From Gammaproteobacteria bacterium (GTDB lineage Bacteria; Pseudomonadota; Gammaproteobacteria; Pseudomonadales; Pseudohongiellaceae): a stretch of DNA of 6,341 bases. Both the position numbers and the translations under genes were made by a program. Positions 4,593 to 6,341 of this stretch are shown here, piece by piece. Each line of letters begins with the position of its first letter. Position 1 is the stretch's first letter. The DNA is taken from the NCBI GenBank assembly GCA_002714195.1, contig PAWK01000051.1:1-6341 (forward strand), written 5' to 3'. Below the pieces are notes generated by a model that did no database searches, had not been told where the DNA came from, and was given only the letters and a program-made list of their open reading frames with translations.

Positions 4593-6341
4593 TTAAAAAA
4601 AGTTTTTTTTGTAAAAAGCTAATTCGCTATTTAACGCCGTTATTTGGTTGCGTGGTTTACGGAAACCGTGGCCTTCATCTTCAAAAACTACAATTTCTGT
4701 TTTTGGATTGCCTCTTAAAAGTTCGGTGTGGAGGAGTTGGGCTTGGTTCGGGGGTACTATTTTGTCAAGTTTGCCCTGGAAAATTAGCACTGGTGTGGAG
4801 ATATGCTCCAATTTGTTTATCGGTGAGCGAGCTTTGTACAATTCACTCTTTTCAGGATAGGGCCCGATCAAACGTTCAAGATACTGGGACTCAAATTTAT
4901 GCGTATCTTTTGTCAATAACTCAAGGTCGGCAATTCCGTAGTAGCTCACACCGGCTGAGAATAAGTTTGATTCAGCAAGACAGGCAAGAACTAAGTAGCC
5001 ACCGGCGCTTCCGCCCCGAATTGCAATTTGATTAGCGTTGGCTAAACCGTGCTCGACAAGGTGCTCGATAGCATGGACGGTATCGCTGACGTCAGCTACG
5101 CCCCATTCTCCGTAAAGTTCTTTTCGAAAAGCTCTACCGTAACCGGTTGAGCCTCTGTGATTTAAGTCAAATACCGCAAAACCTCTGCTGGTCCAGAACT
5201 GATGCATAGGATTGAGGGCTGTTTGTGCAGTGCCAGTGGGACCGCCATGCACATTAATTAACAGGGGCGGTAATACATCTTGCGACAATTTAAATTGGTG
5301 GTTCTTTGGACTGTAGTAAATTCCATGCGCCTGTTTTCCGTTCTCAGTTTGAAAAGTTAAATGTTGAGGTTCAGATATTATAGAGTCACTAAAGTTTGGA
5401 GGAATTTTTGGCTGAATGAGTGGTTCTTTCCGTGCAGAACTTATTTGCTCCTCAAATCGATAATAAATTCCAGCGTAATTCTTATGGTCGGCTGCTAAAT
5501 AGAATAGACGGCGTTCAGAGGACACGACATCCTCTAATGTGCCAAGCTCTGAGTGAACTACCGTTTCTGTTTTCTGACTAAGATTAAGTAGGTGAAGCTT
5601 CCATTGACAAGAAATTATGACAGAAATAGCGACTTCGCTGGGTCCAACTACGCAGAAGTTTCTCTTTCCCGTAACCCAAGGAGGTCCACAACAATCGGCG
5701 TCGACTTGATAGATGTTCTGGCTTGTTTGTTCATTTTGTTTTGAACTCAAATCATATCTTCGTAGATTCCAATAGCCAGAGTGGTCACTGAGAAAAAAAA
5801 GTTGGTTGTCAGCTACAAAGGAAGGTTGTGTCTTTGAGGACTCATGCTTTTCATCTACGTTGCGAATGTCAGTAAGCTTACCTTCTTTATCAACTTTAGC
5901 CACTATCAGTTCAGTGCAGTCCCAAGGCATATTGGGATGACTCCATGTAATGAATGCTAAATTTTCTCCATCCCCGGATAGATTTGGCGAAGAAACAAAG
6001 TCAGAGCCTTCAAAAAGCGTAGTTTGCTCGTTCAAACCCATTGGAAATTCGTTACGATCTAGCGTTAGGGCAATTAATGAGTTTTTAGCTTCATATTCAG
6101 TAGTTTTCCTGTGGTCTTCTCTAACTGCTAATAATCGATTTCGTTTCTGATCGATAATGAGATCGACGTATCTCACACTATCACTGAGTGAGTCGGTAAC
6201 GGCGGTTGGTTTGGAAAAACTACTTGAGTCGGTTTTAAAAGACTGCGTGTAGATCTCTTGATCGTCGAAGTTGCAGTAATAGATATCGTTACCATTCCCG
6301 ATGAAGGGTCTTCCTCCATACTCATGCACTTTACTGCGGAT
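4593..6341 (-). CDS. S9 prolyl-oligopeptidase-family serine peptidase, N-terminus cut by window edge (PqqH-like)
   Basis: There are 582 visible residues; the frame is open through the right edge. An in-frame GTG at 6327-6329 could be mistaken for the start, but it encodes Val in the conserved propeller motif VHEYGG, so perhaps 60-80 residues are missing. Counting from the edge, residues 1 to about 330 form a beta-propeller and about 340-582 an alpha/beta-hydrolase domain. The latter shows HGGPTG (His365), RGSTGYGRAF, GEWGVADV, the nucleophile in GGSAGGY (Ser445), Asp526 in GKLDKIVPP and His558 in DEGHGF, so the catalytic triad is intact. The family cleaves short peptides admitted through the propeller. 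Some pseudomonads carry an S9 peptidase (PqqH) in their pqq operon. Here it is the only protease visible and may trim cross-linked PqqA, which is inference. Localisation cannot be judged without the N-terminus. The last codons run through A8 and T7 tracts. Confidence 0.95.
   Translation of the reverse strand: MRSKVHEYGGRPFIGNGNDIYYCNFDDQEIYTQSFKTDSSSFSKPTAVTDSLSDSVRYVDLIIDQKRNRLLAVREDHRKTTEYEAKNSLIALTLDRNEFPMGLNEQTTLFEGSDFVSSPNLSGDGENLAFITWSHPNMPWDCTELIVAKVDKEGKLTDIRNVDEKHESSKTQPSFVADNQLFFLSDHSGYWNLRRYDLSSKQNEQTSQNIYQVDADCCGPPWVTGKRNFCVVGPSEVAISVIISCQWKLHLLNLSQKTETVVHSELGTLEDVVSSERRLFYLAADHKNYAGIYYRFEEQISSARKEPLIQPKIPPNFSDSIISEPQHLTFQTENGKQAHGIYYSPKNHQFKLSQDVLPPLLINVHGGPTGTAQTALNPMHQFWTSRGFAVFDLNHRGSTGYGRAFRKELYGEWGVADVSDTVHAIEHLVEHGLANANQIAIRGGSAGGYLVLACLAESNLFSAGVSYYGIADLELLTKDTHKFESQYLERLIGPYPEKSELYKARSPINKLEHISTPVLIFQGKLDKIVPPNQAQLLHTELLRGNPKTEIVVFEDEGHGFRKPRNQITALNSELAFYKKNFF

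Noticed and set aside
4593..4610. The A7-G-T8 run as a terminator of the S9 peptidase gene.
   Set aside because: An A:T-only hairpin with almost no loop is not a stable intrinsic terminator, and the tract is coding sequence.
4648..6150. Plus-strand open frames at 4648-4860, 4652-5035 and 5950-6150.
   Set aside because: They are antisense to the S9 peptidase, which has an intact catalytic triad and a continuous frame.
6327..6329. GTG as the true start of the S9 peptidase.
   Set aside because: It encodes Val in the conserved VHEYGG propeller motif. The frame remains open to the window edge, and the visible protein lacks the usual N-terminal part.

Overview
The window holds a nearly complete pyrroloquinoline quinone (PQQ) biosynthesis locus, with every gene on the minus strand. 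The sequence looks chromosomal and bacterial, with a low-to-moderate GC content judged by eye. The PqqB, C, D and E proteins resemble gammaproteobacterial versions, and PqqC matches the Klebsiella enzyme residue for residue in its active site. A gammaproteobacterium, possibly aquatic, is therefore the best guess, but the genus cannot be told from this sequence.

Read in the direction of transcription (right to left), the order is as follows. (1) An S9 prolyl-oligopeptidase-family serine peptidase, 4593-6341, whose N-terminus lies beyond the right edge. (2) A 195-nt AT-rich upstream region carrying a GC-rich hairpin, a palindrome and a pair of direct repeats. (3) pqqA, 4326-4397, a 23-residue precursor peptide gene too short for routine ORF calling, with the Glu-xxx-Tyr pair that becomes PQQ. 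(4) A 175-nt pqqA-pqqB spacer containing a strong intrinsic-terminator hairpin. (5) pqqB, pqqD, pqqE and pqqC, tightly packed. (6) A 155-nt spacer with a possible promoter. (7) The first 303 codons of a TonB-dependent outer-membrane receptor, cut off by the left edge.

The genes form one pathway. PqqA is the ribosomally made substrate. PqqD presents it to the radical SAM enzyme PqqE, which cross-links Glu15 to Tyr19. A protease must then release the cross-linked pair; no M16-type PqqF is present, so the neighbouring S9 peptidase is the obvious local candidate. PqqB is the tyrosine-hydroxylating step and PqqC the final ring-closing oxidation. The receptor at the end may move PQQ, or a substrate or metal used with PQQ enzymes, across the outer membrane.

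The points most worth a second look are: the A-B-D-E-C gene order instead of the usual A-B-C-D-E; the terminator between pqqA and the enzyme genes, which would make precursor in excess; the TTG start of pqqE; the structured region upstream of pqqA; and the flanking of a complete PQQ gene set by a peptidase and a TonB receptor. I see no mobile elements, CRISPR arrays, tRNA or rRNA genes, and no gene-free stretch longer than 300 bases.
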